From positions 1 through 64,000 of the forward strand of contig CM055748.1 of NCBI GenBank assembly GCA_029465975.1: a stretch of DNA of 64,000 bases, written 5' to 3'. The translations under genes and the position numbers were made by a program. A model generated the notes under the pieces. It did no database searches and had not been told where the DNA came from. It was given only the letters and a program-made list of their open reading frames with translations. Source of the DNA: Dallia pectoralis. Lineage: Eukaryota; Chordata; Actinopteri; Esociformes; Umbridae. Positions 34,600 through 47,837 of this stretch are shown here, in pieces. How positions within the stretch are numbered: the stretch's first letter is position 1; each line of letters begins with the position of its first letter.

Positions 34600-36360
34600 A
34601 TAGAATATTAAATTATGATGAATACACTAATATGTTGAATATAACATTAATAGAATATTCAATTATGATGAATACACTAATATGTTGAGTATCACATTAA
34701 TAGAATATTAAATTATGCTGAATACACTAATATGTTGAATATAACATTAATAGAATATTAAATTATGATGAATACACTAATATGTTGAATAACACATTAA
34801 TTGAATATTAAATTATGATGAATACACTAATATGTTGAATATAACATTAATAGAACATTAAATTATGATGAATACACTAATATGTTGAATATAACATTAA
34901 TATAATATTAAATTATGATGAATACACTAATATGTTGAATATCACATTAATTGAATAATTAATTATGATGAATACACTAATATGTTGAATATAACATTAA
35001 TAGAATATTAAATTATGATGAATACACTAATATGTTGAGTATCACATTAATAGAATATTAAATTATGATGAATACCCTAATATGTTGAATATAACATTAA
35101 TAGAATATTAAATTATGATGAATAAACTAATATGTTGAATAACACATTAATTGAATATTAAATTATGATGAATACACTAATATGTTGAATATAACATTAA
35201 TAGAACATTAAATGATGATGAATACACTAATATGTTGAATAACACATTAATTGAATAGTAAATTATGATGAATACACTAATATGTTGAATATAACATTAA
35301 TAGAACATTAAATTATGATGAATACACTAATATGTTGAATATAACATTAATATAATATTACATTATGATGAATACACTAATATGTTGAATAACACATTAA
35401 TTGAATATTAAATTATGATGAATACACTAATATGTTGAATATCACAATAATAGAATATTAAATTATGATGAATACACTAATATGTTGAATATCACAATAA
35501 TAGAATATTAAATTATGATGAATACACTAATATGTTGAATATCACAATAATAGAATATTAAATTATGATGAATACACTAATATGTTGAGTATCACAATAA
35601 TAGAATATTAAATTATGATGAATACACTAATATGTTGAGTATCACATTAATAGAATATTAAATTATGATGAATACACTAATATGTTGAATATAACATTAA
35701 TAGAATATTAAATTATGATGAATACACTAATATGTTGAATAACACATTAATTGAATATTAAATTATGATGAATACACTAATATGTTGAATATAACATTAA
35801 TAGAACATTAAATTATGATGAATACACTAATATGTTGAATATAACATTAATATAATATTACATTATGATGAATACACTAATATGTTGAATATAACATTAA
35901 TAGAATATTAAATTATGATGAATACACTAATATGTTGAATAACACATTAATTGAATATTAAATTATGATGAATACACTAATATGTTGAATATCACAATAA
36001 TATAATATTAAATTATGATGAATACACTAATATGTTGAATATCACAATAATATAATATTAAATTATGATGAATACACTAATATGTTGAATATCACAATAA
36101 TAGAATATTAAATTATGATGAATACACTAATATGTTGAATATCACAATAATATAATATTAAATTATGATGAATACACTAATATGTTGAATATCACAATAA
36201 TATTCTATTAAATTATGATGAATACACTAATATGTTGAATATCACAATAATAGAATATTAAATTATGAAGAATATACTAATATGTTAAATATCACATTAA
36301 TATAATATTAAATTATGATGAATATACTAACATGTTAAGTATCACATTAATAGAATATTA
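34600..36360. repeat. 50-bp AT-rich minisatellite, about 35 copies
   Basis: The unit contains AAATTATGATGAATACACTA and ATATGTTGAATATCACATTA. The period of 50 is very regular. Blocks of units with ATAACATTAATAG, ATCACAATAATAG or AACACATTAATTG recur together, suggesting multi-unit duplication. Confidence 0.95.
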
Positions 36361-38795
36361 ATATGTTCCCATCACAAGCAAACAGCCACACAACAAAAAT
36401 GCACAAACAACAAGCACATAAATGTAGGCATTTATGGAGCCATAATACCACACAAATACATTTAAATAAAATACATTTTGACATATTGTAGACATGATTG
36501 AGTTAACATGAATGATATGAATATGGTCCTGTCGCTTTGGTCTAATGTATGTGTGAGACACGTGGACTGTATAAAGATATGGACGTAGTATCCGTGACGT
36601 CACCCGTAGGTTTCTGAAGACCGTTTTTGAAGCCTAAAGTGGGCGTAGCCGACCGTCGCCATCTTGGCAGCGCGTCACTCCCGGATAAACGAAAATGGTC
36701 AAAGAGGCGGTACGTGGATGGAGCTGAGGAGTCTGGATGCTGTTTACGGAGTAATTATAGGCTAATTTCTTACACATATCTTTGAGGACATGTCAAAAAA
36801 TACTTCCAAATATAGTCAGTGTTAATAAATGTTACGCTTTTTATGAAAATGCAGGCATCCGGTAATGCGGGAATCCGCTGGACACAAAAAAATTCACCCC
36901 CCTCACAGTTGTTATGAAGGGCAGAATTAGCTGTATAGACCAAATCCAAATAGAGAAACAGGCTGTAAACATGTTTTTTTCTGCTGTAAAGTTGATAATT
37001 TTAACATGGGGGAGATACAGATTTGACTCACTTCTGGAGCCAGCCTAAAGCGGCCAGTAAATGAATTGCAGTTTAACTCACTTCCTTATTGGTTTCAGGA
37101 GAGAGACCGGAAGGTTGCCACTTGGTAAGACAGCTTATTTCATCAATAAGATGAAATCAATTAGATTGCGTCTTTATAGGCGGATGTGACGTGGGAAGTC
37201 GTTTATACCAGAAGAACAATTCGCAGAGCAATACGAAATAACCCCTAATCCTAACCCGTATTGTGAGATGGACAAGACCCTTTAGCGCAGTGCGAAACTC
37301 TACTCATTGAGAGGTATCGGTTTTCCCGTGAGGGGGTCAAATACATAATTCATTTGTTGGATTCACACATTAGATGTTTGACTCGTCGGAGTCTGGCTTT
37401 AACTACGGCACACACCGTTTGCATAACCTTTAGATTCTTTGTGAGTGGCTCGTGCCTTTACACTATTGGAGATGCGGAAAACGTGGGGAAAAGTGCGGTC
37501 AATACCTCATGGAAACATAGTTTTACATTCATACACAGTTTTGACTTTCACAAGTCAAAGCAATTCATCATATCTCAATGTTTAACAGTTGAAATTACTG
37601 TACCAGTCATCTGGATTATAGGTCTACTTAATTTAAATGCAGCAACAAATAACTTTACAGTTTGGTAAATTCATTTACGTATCTGTATTTTGGTATAGCA
37701 TTTTGTATATTACATATCCATATACCACCTCAGTCCCTTAGTATAATTTATATTGTTCTATTCATATGTTTTATGTATATGCACCTTCCTGACAAAGTCA
37801 ATTCCTTGTCTGTACACACATTTATGGTGATTAAACACTTTTCAGATTCTGAATCTTGATTGCTGTTAAGAACAGATAAACACACGCATTTACACACGCA
37901 TTAGGTGACTAAGAACAATATAAGTGGTAAAGACTACCACTGTAGATGGTTCTTGTACTTCCCTTTTACTTGTTCCCATGTTCTAGTCGGTCCACGAGGA
38001 ATCCCCTAATATATGTGTGTGTGTTTGAGTTTGTATGAATTAACGTGGGCTGAAATCGTATTTAACGCAGTCGGAATTGTGGAAGAAATTTGGCTGTGGC
38101 ATTTAGAAAATATTAAATCAAATTATGACATCATTAAAATACAATACCAATCACCGTTTCTACTATCGATACATGTCGCCTTTTAAACGAAGGCGTGGAC
38201 GCGCATTTATCTCTGGTGAGTCAGTCCAGCTATATTCATCGTAAACAGCAGATGTGTTCGGAAAACCGAATTAGCAGGATGATGAGTAGCCGGATGATGT
38301 CATCTTGGATGTCTCATTTGATCTCGGAGTATTAAGCGACGTACGGAGAACGGAGGATGGTTCACTGCTCTCGTTTTCAGACATGTTTCGGTTGCGAAAC
38401 TCCAAAAGTATGTTTTCAAACACCGGTGCTCTGGTGTGGTTAAAGAGATGTGTCTCGAGAGCGCCAATTGTGCGCGCAGTGCGCCCATACAGGCTGCACG
38501 AAGTCAACAGGCTGATAGGGCACTCTCAGTGCGCGCATATACAGGCTGCAGACTACTGTCTGTGTCAACTCAATTCTACATTGTGTCTACATTCATGAAG
38601 ATAATTCCGTTTTTTTGTAGCGGGTAACGACGAGTCCATTGTTAATGTAGCGGAGTAAAAGTACAGATATATTGTTTTAGAAGTAGTGAAGTAAAAGTCG
38701 ACAGAAATATAAAAACTCAAGTAAAGTACAGATACTCCCAAAAACTACTTAAGTACTGTAACAAAGTATTATTACTTCGTTACTTTACACCACTG
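36361..38795. other. Intergenic with dispersed teleost repeat fragments
   Basis: About 36560-36760 (GGACTGTATAAAGATATGGA, GGGCGTAGCCGACCGTCGCC) resembles a widespread teleost repeat, probably a non-autonomous DNA transposon. About 38640-38790 (AAGTAAAGTACAGATACTCC, ACTTCGTTACTTTACACCAC) resembles another. No coding exon is supported. Confidence 0.5.
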
Positions 38796-39720
38796 GTGTT
38801 AGGGGTCAGGTACTAAACCCTGGTCTCTGTGTTAGGGGTTAGGTACTAAACCCTGGTCTCTGTGTTTGGGGTCTGTTACTAAACCCTGGTCTCTGTGTTA
38901 GAGGTTAGGTACTAAACCCTGGTCTGTGTTAGAGGTTAGGTACTAAACCCTGGTCTCTGTGTTAGAGGTTAGGTACTAAACCCTGGTCTCTGTGTTAGAG
39001 GTTAGGTACTAAACCCTGGTCTGTGTTAGTGGTTAGGTACTAAACCCTGGTCTCTGTGTTAGAGGTTAGGTACTAAACCCTGGTCTCTGTGTTAGGGGTT
39101 AGGTACTAAACCCTGGTCTCTGTGTTAGAGGTTAGGTACTAAACCCTGGTCTCTGTGTTAGGGGTTAGGTACTAAACCCTGGTCTCTGTGTTAGAGGTTA
39201 GGTACTAAACCCTGGTCTCTGTGTTAGAGGTTAGGTACTAAACCCTGGTCTCTGCGTTAGAGGTTAGGTACTAAACCATGGTCTCTGTGTTAGAGGTTAG
39301 GTACTAAACCATGGTCTCTGTGTTAGGGGTTAGGTACTAAACCCTGGTCTCTGTGTTAGGGGTCTGTTACTAAACCCTGGTCTCTGTGTTAGGGGTTAGG
39401 TACTAAACCTTGGTCTCTGTGTTATGGGTTAGGTACTAAACCCTGGTCTCTGTGTTAGGGGTTAGGTACTAAACCTTGGTCTCTGTGTTAGGGGTTAGCT
39501 GTATAATGTGGATGGAGCCAGGAGTGTTATTCACATGGACCATATATTCTACATTGTTTTGATTATTTACAGCAGGTTAGGTACTAAACCATGGTCTCTG
39601 TGTTAGAGGTTAGGTACTGAACCCTGGTCTCTGTGTTAGAGGTTAGGTACTAAACCCTGGTCTCTGTGTTAGAGGTTAGGTACTAAACCCTGGTCTCTGT
39701 GTTAAGGGTTAGGTACTAAA
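38796..39720. repeat. 33-bp minisatellite, about 26 copies, interrupted
   Basis: The unit contains GTTAGAGGTTAGGTACTAAA and CCCTGGTCTCTGT. Unique sequence interrupts it at about 39500-39572. Confidence 0.93.
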
Positions 39721-41740
39721 ATGTCTAACAGGTCAAAATGTCTAACAGGTCAAATTATTTGTAAAAATGTTGCTGCACAGAACATTTAAAAAAGTATATA
39801 TCCAGTATAAATAGCCCCAAGTCAAAAAAGGCAACACACAGGTTCTAGGGACAATAATTAAACATACTTGTGACTAAGTTATTGTTGTTTTCAGGTGTGA
39901 GACGCTGAAAACGCTGACGTCAGCATCTTTTTAAAAATAAGACCGAACAGGAAATGTTGATTCTCACATCTTAATTGTACGCACAGCCCCACTTATAAAA
40001 ACTTAAACTGTCTAACGACACCTTATAGTATTTGCATTCTCAATATCACTATGATTCAGCTATGAAATGTAAACTCTGTAGCTGTCACAGCTCCCCTCAG
40101 ATCACTATGGTTTAGCAAATATAAACCCTGTAGCTGTCACAGCTCCCCTCAGATCATTATGGTTTACCTATAGAATGTAAACTCTGTAGCTGTCACGGTT
40201 CTCCCCAGAAGCTCTTCAATCATTGACGAGCAGACTTAGGTGCTCTTTGAGTCGTGTTGTTGTCAGGACAAGTGTCTTCTACTTAATTTGGATGCGCTAC
40301 AATGTATTGTTTGTTATTTTTTCATTATCAGTGTACTGCCAAGTATCTTTTGGTCTGCTCCCCGTTTTTGTATTCAAGTGTTACCTTTTATTAAATAGTA
40401 TTTGTTTGAGCATTACTCCAGCACCTGGCTCCTCTCTCCCTCCTTACCCAGATCGTTACAGTAACCAAATATTTCATTGACATTTTCTTACTATTTGAAC
40501 ACTATATAAAAACATGTGTTTTGGGTTATAGCGACTCAGAATATTATGTTGAATAAAAATAATAATAATAATGTTGAATAATGTCATCTCATGTTAATGC
40601 ATTTTCATTAAACGTGAAAGTTTTTTAAAATGTACTTCAAAAGTTTGTAAATTACAATTCCTCATTTACTCATAAAATCGAAGAGTTGATAACAAGGATG
40701 AGACTGTTTGTTGTGCTTTTTAAGTTTCTCAATTGTTAGATTGGAAAAAGTCTGAAAGTAGAGAACATTGCTACAGCGAAGTATGTACATGTGGAGCAGG
40801 GGCTTCGACCACAAGACCACCACAGGTCTAAAGGAGATACAATTCTGTGGTGAGATTTTGCTGCTTGCAACCGGCTTCAGCAACGGATGTCTAAAAAGAC
40901 GTGCACAGTATTAACATGGGGTTTTAATGAACAATTGTCTGACCTTTCATTTGATGTTAAATGTTTACACACTAATCCAAATGCACAAACCACAATGCTG
41001 TTTAAAACCACTGGGCAAGTGTTAAAGTCAAAGTTAAAAACGCATAAAAGATTTCAGACCAAAGACAAAGTTTTCCTCTGGCTAGCTGGCTAGCTATGAT
41101 TAAATTGATTTGTTGCTTTTTCAGCAGAGAGTTAAGAGAGGCTGCATTGAGGATGTGGGGTTCAGCGCAGTGGAGACTGATACTAATGTGTTGAGGATGT
41201 GGTGTTATGAGGTCTTGTTGAGATAGCTTCAGCATATTGCTCAATATTTGAGTGATAAGCTGTTGACATAGTATAATCAAAAAAGCTTCACCATGGATAT
41301 GTACCGTATTTAAATGTGTCTATAGCTCTTTATGTGTATGTTTAGATATAAATTGTGAGAAGCAAATCAAATAGAAAATGAAGATTTAGTTATCGTAAAT
41401 ACACATATTTGTAAAAGAAAGAACCTACCCTCTTGTGTTGTCTTTGTAAAACTGTGGTCCCACCCAATGCCAGAGCTCGTGTTTTATTCATATAGCCACT
41501 GTGTGCCCTATATGGTCACAGTCACTCAGATATTTAGGTCTTCCTGCTCTGTTATCAGCATGTTGTCTTCCTGCTCTGTTTTCAACTTCCCCTCTGTTAT
41601 TGTTTTTTCACTTCAACAGAAATTGAGTGAACTGTGTTTTATTATTAGCAACTTTTAGCAACCTTGATAGAATGCTAGATTTTACCTGCCTCGTCTGCCT
41701 TTGTTTGTTTGAGGTCAGACAATTGCTTGCTTTAGAGCAT
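39721..41740. other. Intergenic with one short LTR-like element
   Basis: Three partial repeats of TAGCTGTCACAGCTCCCCTC lie at 40078-40200. The stretch 40193-40461 starts TGTCACGG and ends GATCGTTACA, with ATTAAA about 70 bases before the end. It resembles a small solo LTR, but the target duplication cannot be read because the left end lies in a repeat. The remainder is AT-rich without recognised features. Confidence 0.4.
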
Positions 41741-42830
41741 TCTAATGTGGAGTGGGCCTATTGAGGAGTGGGCCTATTGAGGAGTGGGCCTATTGAGGAG
41801 TGGGCCTATTGAGGATTGGGCGTATTAAGGAATGGTCCTATTGAGAAGTGGGCCTATTGAGAAGTGGGCATATTGTGGAGTGGGCCTATTAAGGAGTGGG
41901 TCTATTAAGGAGTGGGCCTATTGAGGAGTGGGTCTATTAAGGAGCGGGCCTACTGAGGAGTGGGCCTATTGAGGAGTGGGCCTATTGAGGAGTGGGCCTT
42001 TTGTGGAGTGGGCCTATTGAGGAGTGGGCCCATTGAGGAGTGGGCCTATTGAGGAGTGGGCCTCTATTAAGGAGTGGGCCTATTGAGGAGTGGGTCTATT
42101 AAGGAGCGGGCCTACTGAGGAGTGGGCCTATTGAGGAGTGGGCCTATTGAGGAGTGGGCCTATTGAGGAGTGGGCCTTTTAAGGAGTGGGCCTATTGAGG
42201 AGTGGGTCTATTGAGGAGTGGGCCTATTGAGGAGTGGGCCTATTGAGGAGTGGTCCTATTAAGGAGTGGGTCTGTTAAGGAGTGGGCCTATTGAGGAGTG
42301 GGTCTATTAAGGAGCGGGCCTACTGAAGAGTGGGCCTATTGAGGAGTGGGCCTATTGAGGAGTGGGCCTATTGAGGAGTGGGCCTATTGAGGAGTGGGCC
42401 TATTGAGGAGTGGGCCTATTGAGGAGTGGGCCTATTGAGGAGTGGGCCTATTGAGGAGTGGGCCTATTGAGGATTGGGCCTTTTAAGGAGTGGGCTTATC
42501 AAGGAGTGGGCCTATTAAGGAGTGGGCCTATTGTGATGTGGGCCTATTGAGGAGTGGGCCTATTGAGGAGTGGGCCTATTGTGGAGTGGGCCTATTGAGG
42601 AGTGGGCCTATTGAGGAGTGGGCCTATTGAGGAGTGGGCCTATTGAGGAGTGGGCCTATTGAGGATTGGGCCTTTTAAGGAGTGGGCTTATCAAGGAGTG
42701 GGCTTATCAAGGAGTGGGCCTATTGTGATGTGGGCCTATTGAGGAGTGGGTATATTGAGGAGTGGGCCTATTGTGGAGTGGGCCTATTGAGGAGTGGGCC
42801 GATTGAGGAGTGGGCCTATTGAGGATTTTA
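41741..42830. repeat. 16-bp minisatellite, about 68 copies
   Basis: The unit is GTGGGCCTATTGAGGA with TTAAGGA and TTGTGGA variants. Blocks such as TCTATTAAGGAGCGGGCC recur at intervals, showing multi-unit duplication. Confidence 0.95.
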
Positions 42831-43185
42831 AATTGGATTTTGAATACACCCAAAATGATTGTGGTGGGCAAAAGTTGTGAGACACTTTCATTCCAATATT
42901 ACTGTAGATTTTCTTAGAATACAAAGCAGTAACATCTTGATAATATAGCTTTACATTTGGATTTCCAATTACTAGTGTGGTAATTTGGTGTCAGTCTGCA
43001 CATGTTATCTTCTTATCTTTTACATCACGTGGACAGTGACATACGTGTGCAGAATTTACCTGGGGAAGTGAAGGCACCAGAATGCTTTGTGGAAAGACAA
43101 AAAAATGGTGGATAGAGTCTAATGCTTTGAGCAATGTTCTGTTGTTTCCTGGGTCTGGCCAGTCATGTAGATGTAAATTTGCCAC
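42831..43185. other. Intergenic, no gene recognised
   Basis: Unique-looking sequence; nothing supported. Confidence 0.5.
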
Positions 43186-44150
43186 CTGCCAACTACTAGA
43201 ACATAATTGTAGACTAGGTATACCCCTGCCAACTACTAGAACATAATTGTAGACTAGGTATACCCCTGCCAACTACTAGAACATAGTTGTAGACTAGGTA
43301 TACCTGTTATGGAATTTTATGATCATTCAAGAAGTTTAGTTACATGTAAGTCTCATAGATGTTGTTTAGGCCAAAAGGCACAGAGAAAGGTTAAGAACGG
43401 AAAGCACGAGACTCTGAAAAACGGAATCTGGTTCCCCGTCGGAGGACAAGCCGGAATGTGTCTTTACATTGTTAGAGGGGCCCAATGCTAGAAATAGATG
43501 TCTTGATTACTTTACTTGTGATGGACTGTCAAAGCAACTGTATGGGTTTTACGTTCACCTTCATATGTGCCTCACCATAAAAGGATATGTACCAGGCCTC
43601 CCCTTTACTTGACTGGGGAGTGAACCTCGGGTTTTATGACAGCTCCATACATCACCCATATTATACTGTATAGTTTGTTGAGATTATCTGACGGCCTGAT
43701 CTGTTCTCCATTGAGTATTGTTTAGGTTGGTGTGTCAATGAGTGTGCGTAACTTCATTCCTTTAAATACCCCTGCAGAAGTTCTTTTATTAGGTCAGTCT
43801 GATCCAGCACAGGTTATTGTCCTGTTGTCTGATGAAGGCTTTCCTCAAACCTATTCTTCAAGCTTGCTATAGGGATTGATCTGATCAATGCAAAAGCTTA
43901 AACCTGTATTTTAGAAATGGTTTCTTACTTGCAATTAAACAAGTTAAAATTGTCAACTGTAACATACTCTCGTGCATCTTACTTTAAGTTCAAATTCAGC
44001 GATTAAAGTCTAAAATTTCCACGACAATACCCCTGCCAACTACTAGAACATAATTGTAGACTAGGTATACCGCTGCCAACTACTAGAACATAATTGTAGA
44101 CTAGGTAGACCCCTGCCAACTACTACAACATAATTGTAGACTAGCTATAA
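43186..44150. repeat. 40-bp minisatellite split by a solo LTR
   Basis: Units contain CTGCCAACTACTAGAACATA and ATTGTAGACTAGGTATACC. Three copies lie left of the insertion (43186-43304) and about three right of it (44027-44150). Confidence 0.9.
43305..44026 (+). mobile_element. Solo LTR, 722 bp, with 5-bp target duplication
   Basis: The element begins TGTTATGGAA and ends TTCCACGACA, i.e. TG...CA with imperfect terminal inverted repeats. It is flanked by ATACC on both sides (43300-43304, 44027-44031). Removing it with one ATACC restores the 40-bp repeat register. A TTTAAATACCCCTGC box near 43760 could serve as promoter. There are no coding genes. It presumably arose by recombination between the two LTRs of a full element; strand is inferred from the TATA-like box. 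Confidence 0.85.
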
Positions 44151-44755
44151 CCTATTAATGTTATTAATTATTATTAATGTAGCTGAAATCCTTACCTATT
44201 AACGGTATTAATTATTATTAATGTAGCTGAAATCCTTACCTATTAACGGTATTAATTATTATTAATGAAGCTAAAATCCTTACCTATTAATGTTATTAAT
44301 TATTATTAATGTAGCTGAAATCCTTACCTATTAATGTTATTAATTATTATTAATGTAGCTGAAATCCTTACCTATTAACGGTATTAATTATTATTAATCT
44401 ATCTGAAATCCTTACCTATTAATGTTATTAATTATTATTAATGTAGCTGATATCTTTACTTATTAATGTTATTAATTATTATTAATGTAGCTGATATCTT
44501 TACCTATTAATGTTATTAATTATTATTAATGTAGCTGAAATCCTTACCTATTAATGTTATTAATCATTATTAATGTAGCTGAAATCCTTACGTATTAATG
44601 TTATTAATTATTATTAATGTAGCTGATATCTTTACCTATTAATGTTATTAATTATTAATGTAGCTAAAATCCTTACCTATTAATGTTATTAATTATTATT
44701 AATGTAGCTGAAATCCATACCTATTAATGTTATTTATTATTATTAATGTAGCTGG
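44151..44755. repeat. 44-bp AT-rich minisatellite, about 13 copies
   Basis: The unit contains TATTAATGTTATTAATTATT and AATGTAGCTGAAATCC. The inner part TTAATGTTATTAATTATTAT is nearly self-complementary. Confidence 0.93.
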
Positions 44756-45215
44756 GTTTGTTTAATTGTCATCCAGGTCAATGTAACAACAGCTAATACA
44801 CCTGATAATCTGAATAGCATATTTTATTTTAAGCAAACATGGTAATCGTTGTGATTTAAAAAGGCCAAGTCCAAATCCTAATACCTATTTGTTAACCAGA
44901 AGTAGAACATGGGTGATAAAGCATGTTTGTCTTTTGTTACTCTGATCATCACCCTGATCTGACATCAGTTGCCATTTGGTCCATTGAGGTTAACATTTGA
45001 AGGTTTTCAAGTCTATTTGTGTCCAGGCTCCTATATAAAGGAACAGATCAATTTCGCTTAGGTCTGTTTCTCCCTTAGTTCATCTGGGTCCAACATTTTA
45101 AATCTCTATTTTACAGTACATACAGTATGACATTGCATCTACATACAGTAGTTCATTTACAAGCCATTGTCTTCAGATTCAGAAGCAGGGCTTAGGGTTA
45201 GGGTTGCATCGTGTC
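44756..45215. other. Intergenic, downstream of the second receptor gene
   Basis: Probable 3' flank of the receptor gene, ending with a TTAGGGTTAGGGTTG patch (45191-45206). No other feature. Confidence 0.45.
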
Positions 45216-46973
45216 CTAAGTGATGGTTGCCCGTCTGGACAAATGTATGGATGTTGGCGTGCCTGGCAGGGTAAGGGTTCTCCTCAGGCTGATTCTCCTA
45301 CCGTCCAAACGTGGAGTTGTACAGACGCCATGTGTTGACGTCACACTTAAACCCCTCTTTAAGCCCAGCTGAGATCTAAAAGCCTTACAGAAGATGAAGT
45401 AGATGAGCGGGTCCAGACAAGCATTAAGGACGGACAGCAGCACTGTCAACTCTTTAAGGTAGTAGAAGGCCTGCTGCAAGCCACAACTGCTTAGATGGGG
45501 CCGTAGATAAGCATAGGGCAGACGCACCAGGTGGTACGGCACAAAGCACACACAGAACACGGCCACCAGGACAAGCATGTTCCTCTTGGAGCGACTGAGC
45601 TTTTTGCTGGTTCCACAGGAAAGCTGGTTCTGCTGTGCCTGTCGCAGCCTCCGGACGGTGCTGCAGTAGAGGAGGAGGAGGGTCACCAGAACAAAGATAA
45701 AAATGGCGGCCGAAAAACTGTGGACGATCTTGTAGAGCAGACGGAGAGAAGGGGTGTGAAAGGCGTCACAGCCCATGGCTTCAGAACGTGGTGTGGTTCC
45801 CCACGTGGTTTTGAGGGAAACGATCAGGTATATTGATGAGACGGTGAAGAGAGTGACCCAGGTTGTAATGGAGATGTAGCGAGCAGTTTTTACTCTTTGC
45901 AGGGCATGTGTCTCCAGAGGACGGACGATCTTCAGGTACCTGTAGGCAATAGAATGGCTTAGCATTAGCATTGGTGATATGGATCAGAGACAGAACCATG
46001 CGCTATCTGAAACCATGCGCTATCTGAAACCATGCGCTATCTGAAACCATGCGCTATCTGAAACCATGCGCTATCTGAAACCATGCGCTATCTGAAACCA
46101 TGCGCTATCTGAAACCATGCGCTATCTGAAACCATGCGCTATCTGAAACCATGCGCTATTTAAAAACCATGCGCAAATACGCTGTATCCTATTGAAAATA
46201 CTGAAATACAGAACCCTAACAAATACACTGTATCCTATTGAAAATACTGAAATACAGAACCCTAACAAATACACTGTATCCTATTGAAAATACTGAAATA
46301 CAGAACCCTAACAAATACACTGTATCCTATTGAAAATACTGAAATACAGAACCCTAACAAATACACTGTATCCTATTGAAAATACTGAAATACAGAACCC
46401 TAACAAATACACTGTATCCTATTGAAAATACTGAAATACAGAACCCTAACAAATACACTGTATTCTATTGAAAATGCTGAAATACGGAACCCTAAATCAA
46501 ATGTAATTGTTTTTTATATTTTTTAGCCAAGTGAAAGGCTTACTTGGGCTAAGAAAAAGACACAGCCAGACATAGACTTCTGTTTACCTGTTAGCTGCGA
46601 TGTAATCCATGAACAGAATACTGGCGTACATGTTCAAGTAAAAAGCTGTTGCTCCAAAGTTGCAGTAGATGTGGCGAATAAGGGTAGAGTTGTGGGTTGC
46701 ATAGTTAGCAATGCGAAGAGGCAGGCAAAGACTGAGGAAGAAGTCAGATACAGCCAGGTTCTGCAGGTACACTGTCACACTAGAATCGTGACTCTTGGCT
46801 CGGCAAAAGTAGACACGCACCGTGAAGCTGTTGAGAATTAAGCCGACGAGGAAGACCATGGAATAGGTCACAGTAAAGAACGGATGTCCAGAGACTTCCA
46901 TCAGTCGACAAGAGGAACTGTTCCCTCCGGTGTAATTCTCAGTTGGTTGAGATGCGTTCAAATCGCTGTCCAT
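45216..46973 (-). CDS. P2Y12/GPR34-like class A receptor (two coding exons)
   Basis: Exon 1 is 46973-46588 and exon 2 is 45939-45216, encoding 369 residues. The 648-bp intron has donor AACAG|GTAAAC and acceptor CCTACAG|GTACC and splits the Arg codon of the DRY motif (phase 2). Visible features: N-glycosylation sites NAS, NYT and NSS in the first 20 residues; TM1 YSMVFLVGLILNSF; TM2 NLAVSDFFLSLCLP; TM3 FYLNMYASILFMDYIAANRY (DRY reads NRY); TM6 CVCFVPYHLVRLPY; TM7 LNACLDPLIYF. The CFVPYH and DP..Y motifs place it in the P2Y12-like group. The TM2-TM3 region looks closest to GPR34, but a fish P2RY13/14 or GPR87 relative is possible, so no symbol is given. Its place beside gpr171 and clrn1 fits the vertebrate P2RY cluster. 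Confidence 0.85.
46000..46495. repeat. Two minisatellites in the receptor intron
   Basis: About ten 17-bp units (CATGCGCTATCTGAAAC) lie at 46000-46160. They are followed by about seven 46-bp units (CAAATACACTGTATCCTATT, GAAATACAGAACCCTAA) to 46495. They make up most of the intron. Confidence 0.92.
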
Positions 46974-47009
46974 GCCTCCTCTATTGTCACTGCATGTAGG
47001 CTGATTAAG

Positions 47010-47385
47010 AGTCTGTATACAGGTGTGGACACAGGAAACAGAAGTTATTTGTATACAGGTGTGGACACAGGAAACAGAAGTGATTTGTATACAGCTGTGG
47101 ACACAGGAAACAGAAGTGATTTGTATACAGCTGTGGACACAGGAAACAGAAGTGATTTGTATACAGGTGTGGACACAGGAAACAGAAGTGATTTGTATAC
47201 AGGTGTGGACACAGGAAACAGAAGTGATTTGTATACAGGTGTGGACACAGGAAACAGAAGTGATTTGTATACAGGTGTGGACACAGGAAACAGAAGTGAT
47301 TTGTATACAAGTGTGAACACAGTAAACAGAAGTGATTTGTATACAGGTGTGGACACAGTAAACAGAAGTGATTTGTTAACCTTCC
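47010..47385. repeat. 36-bp minisatellite, about 10 copies, upstream of the receptor gene
   Basis: The unit contains TATACAGGTGTGGACACAGG and AAACAGAAGTGATTTG. The period is divisible by three, so both strands show false open frames. It starts about 35 bases upstream of the receptor ATG and may lie in its promoter or 5' UTR. Confidence 0.93.
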
Positions 47386-47837
47386 ACTTTAGTTGTTTAA
47401 AATATGTTAATCTGGAGCACAAAGGGGTTTTTCATCATACGATACATACTGTGCTTGATTTATCTCGGACAGCTAATTTTAAATAGTTGATTGCACAGAC
47501 AATAACCAAATACACATATCCACATTCACACCAATTTCAATATATACAGACTACTATATACAGAGTTAGGGTGCAAAGCTGTCATCAAGGCAAAGGGTGG
47601 CTACCTTGATGAATCTAAAATAACTAGATGATTCCATTCATGTTTATTCATAGTTTGCATCAGAATCAGAATCAGGTTCAATCGCTAAGTCTGTTTACAC
47701 ACACAAGTACATTTAACAAATGCAAAAAATATGTTAATTTGTATTGATCTAAAACAGAAAAAGTTTACTCTGATTTGATGTATGACAGTAAAGAAATACA
47801 AGTTTTTTTTCTAAAGTGTATGTAAATATCTAGTTTG
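47386..47837. other. Intergenic, no gene recognised
   Basis: AT-rich, no supported feature. Confidence 0.5.

Noticed and set aside
43790..43850. Hammerhead-like CTGATGA word in the solo LTR
   Set aside because: It is followed by TCAAAC and not GAAAC, with no helix II of proper form.
46884..47486. 200-codon plus-strand frame with LYTGVDTGNRSD repeats
   Set aside because: 36-bp minisatellite read antisense across exon 1 of the receptor gene; the minus strand of the array is just as open.
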